Part shown: in pieces, positions 63,019 to 64,000 of the stretch | How positions within the stretch are numbered: position 1 is the stretch's first letter | Layout: every line of letters starts with the position of its first letter | From: Strigamia acuminata | Taxonomy: Eukaryota > Arthropoda > Chilopoda > Geophilomorpha > Linotaeniidae | Length of the DNA stretch: 64,000 nucleotides | Reading direction: 5' to 3' | Assembly (NCBI GenBank): GCA_949358305.1 | Contig: OX442314.1 | Coordinates: forward strand, 39,529,211-39,593,210 | The notes under the pieces: model-generated | What the model was told of the DNA's origin: nothing | Seen by the model: only the letters and a program-made list of their open reading frames with translations | Database searches by the model: none | Program-made: the position numbers and the translations under genes

Positions 63019-63888
63019 ATGTTGTATCTTGGGCAAAAAATTACCGATGAAGACAAGTGCTATAAATTGTCTACGTTGATCAAGAATTCGCGGGGGAATG
63101 AAGGGAAATCTGGACGAAAGAAGCCGAGACAGACAGATATTAAAATTGTACCGACTCCAGCAGAAGATTCAATTGCTGCTAAAGAACCGTTTGGTTTTCC
63201 TGTTTCATCAACACCGAACTGTGCGATAAAACGCAAACGCAATTGTGCTGACGAGATTGACCCTCATGTTAGCAGCATTAAACTTGATATTAGCAGCGAT
63301 GACTTGCCAGAGAAAGAGGACGATGTCGATGTCGTTCGCTTTCAATGCTTAGAGCCTCGCCAATGGCTTAGTAATTTTGTGATTGAGGATTTTGCTATTG
63401 CAACCATCAACAAGTTAGAAATGAATTTGCGATCCGTCCTTTTTGTCCCGCATTATGTTTCTCAATGGCTTATATACAAAGAAAACAAGCGCTCCGCTAT
63501 AAAATTCTTCCAATGTCATCAAACTTTAAATAATGACATTCTTTCGGTTCTGCTTGGAACGATGAATCCGCAGAACGTTGGATGCTGGGTGTAATTTGTT
63601 TCAAACTGAAACAAATAATTATATTCGATTCGTCGCAAGGTTGATTCATTTCGAAAAGAATCATTTCAAATTTTGAACTGTTTTACAGCAATTTCGTATG
63701 CATTGTCAGGTTTTGATTGCAATTTTGATGAGTGGACGATGAATTATGCTCTGGACATAATGCAACAGCCAAATTCGTATGACTGCGGATTGTACGTGTG
63801 TCAGGGTATTACGGCATTGTTGACAAATACAGATTTCAAATTAATTGCTAGTGAAGACTACCGAAGAGAAGTAGAAAAATTCCTGTGA
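63019..63888 (+). pseudogene. C48-type protease of the Mutator-like element
   Basis: Starts with a basic stretch (GRKKPRQ) and an acidic one (SSDDLPEKEDD), then RQWLSNFVIEDFAI, which fits the start of a Ulp1-type domain. In another frame (about 63555-63650) RWMLGVICFKLKQIIIFDSS corresponds to the HW…DS region, but the catalytic His is Arg (CGT; CAT would be His). Then, from 63673, QQPNSYDCGLYVCQG carries the Gln and catalytic Cys. Several frameshifts separate the pieces. MULE elements with a downstream Ulp1-type protease are known. The motif order and shared orientation with the transposase support this reading. Confidence 0.6.
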
Positions 63889-64000
63889 TGATAATAATCG
63901 GATTAGCCAACCGTATATAACTCAAGAAGATACTGGCAAAATCGCAGCAGTTATCGAAAAAAATATTCTTAATTTAAGCATGTATAATGTGGAAAACATT

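Overview
The window is a repeat-dominated stretch of an animal genome, most likely an arthropod; the species cannot be named from the sequence. The evidence is GT-AG introns of about 57-97 bp, a MADF-BESS gene end, a caspase-fold gene, BEL/Pao, Ty1/copia, Polinton, P-element-like, hAT and Mutator-like sequences, and AT-rich spacers. There is no operon, no CRISPR array and no convincing tRNA or rRNA gene. Host-type exons appear only as islands between mobile elements.

Layout. 0.5-3.3 kb: divergent LTR-like repeats around a decayed gag on the minus strand. 3.3-7.4 kb: mostly non-coding, with two LTR-end/primer-site-like motifs. 7.37-19.02 kb: a three-level nest. A hAT-like MITE (7368-19019) is split by a young copia element (7582-18766, minus strand), whose pol gene is split by a 6.3-kb insert (about 10357-16679). 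That insert carries a minisatellite, a three-exon caspase-fold gene that has lost its catalytic His and Cys, a broken gag copy and a C2H2 zinc-finger exon. 20.1-21.3 kb: a PC4-like/AT-hook gene candidate and a small acidic ORF. 21.9-24.3 kb: decayed multi-copy fragments, including a RING-type family and an HUH Rep-like fragment. 24.62-37.19 kb: a tandem array with four 904-bp LTR-like repeats and three internal segments (period 3889 bp). Each internal segment encodes a gag-like protein with a PPTY motif.

37.2-44.8 kb: further copies of the RING-type family, three broken Polinton-type DNA polymerase B fragments and an unrecognised two-exon gene. 45.2-46.3 kb: half a RING domain and a P-element-like transposase fragment. 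46.9-53.7 kb: tandem repeats, dominated by a 52-bp satellite of about 60 copies with a 23-unit higher-order period. 54.0-54.7 kb: the 3' end of a MADF-BESS gene. 54.8-59.0 kb: copia and BEL/Pao debris, including chimeras with the array protein and with the RING-type family. 59.4-59.9 kb: a broken C48-type protease. 61.1-63.9 kb: a Mutator-like transposase with a C48 protease, preceded by a GC-rich segment that resembles a captured MGA-type cysteine motif.

The most interesting items are the catalytically dead caspase-like gene inside a transposon nest, the near-identical tandem LTR-gag array whose protein N-terminus is encoded in the LTR, the satellite with higher-order structure, and the possible gene capture beside the Mutator-like element.
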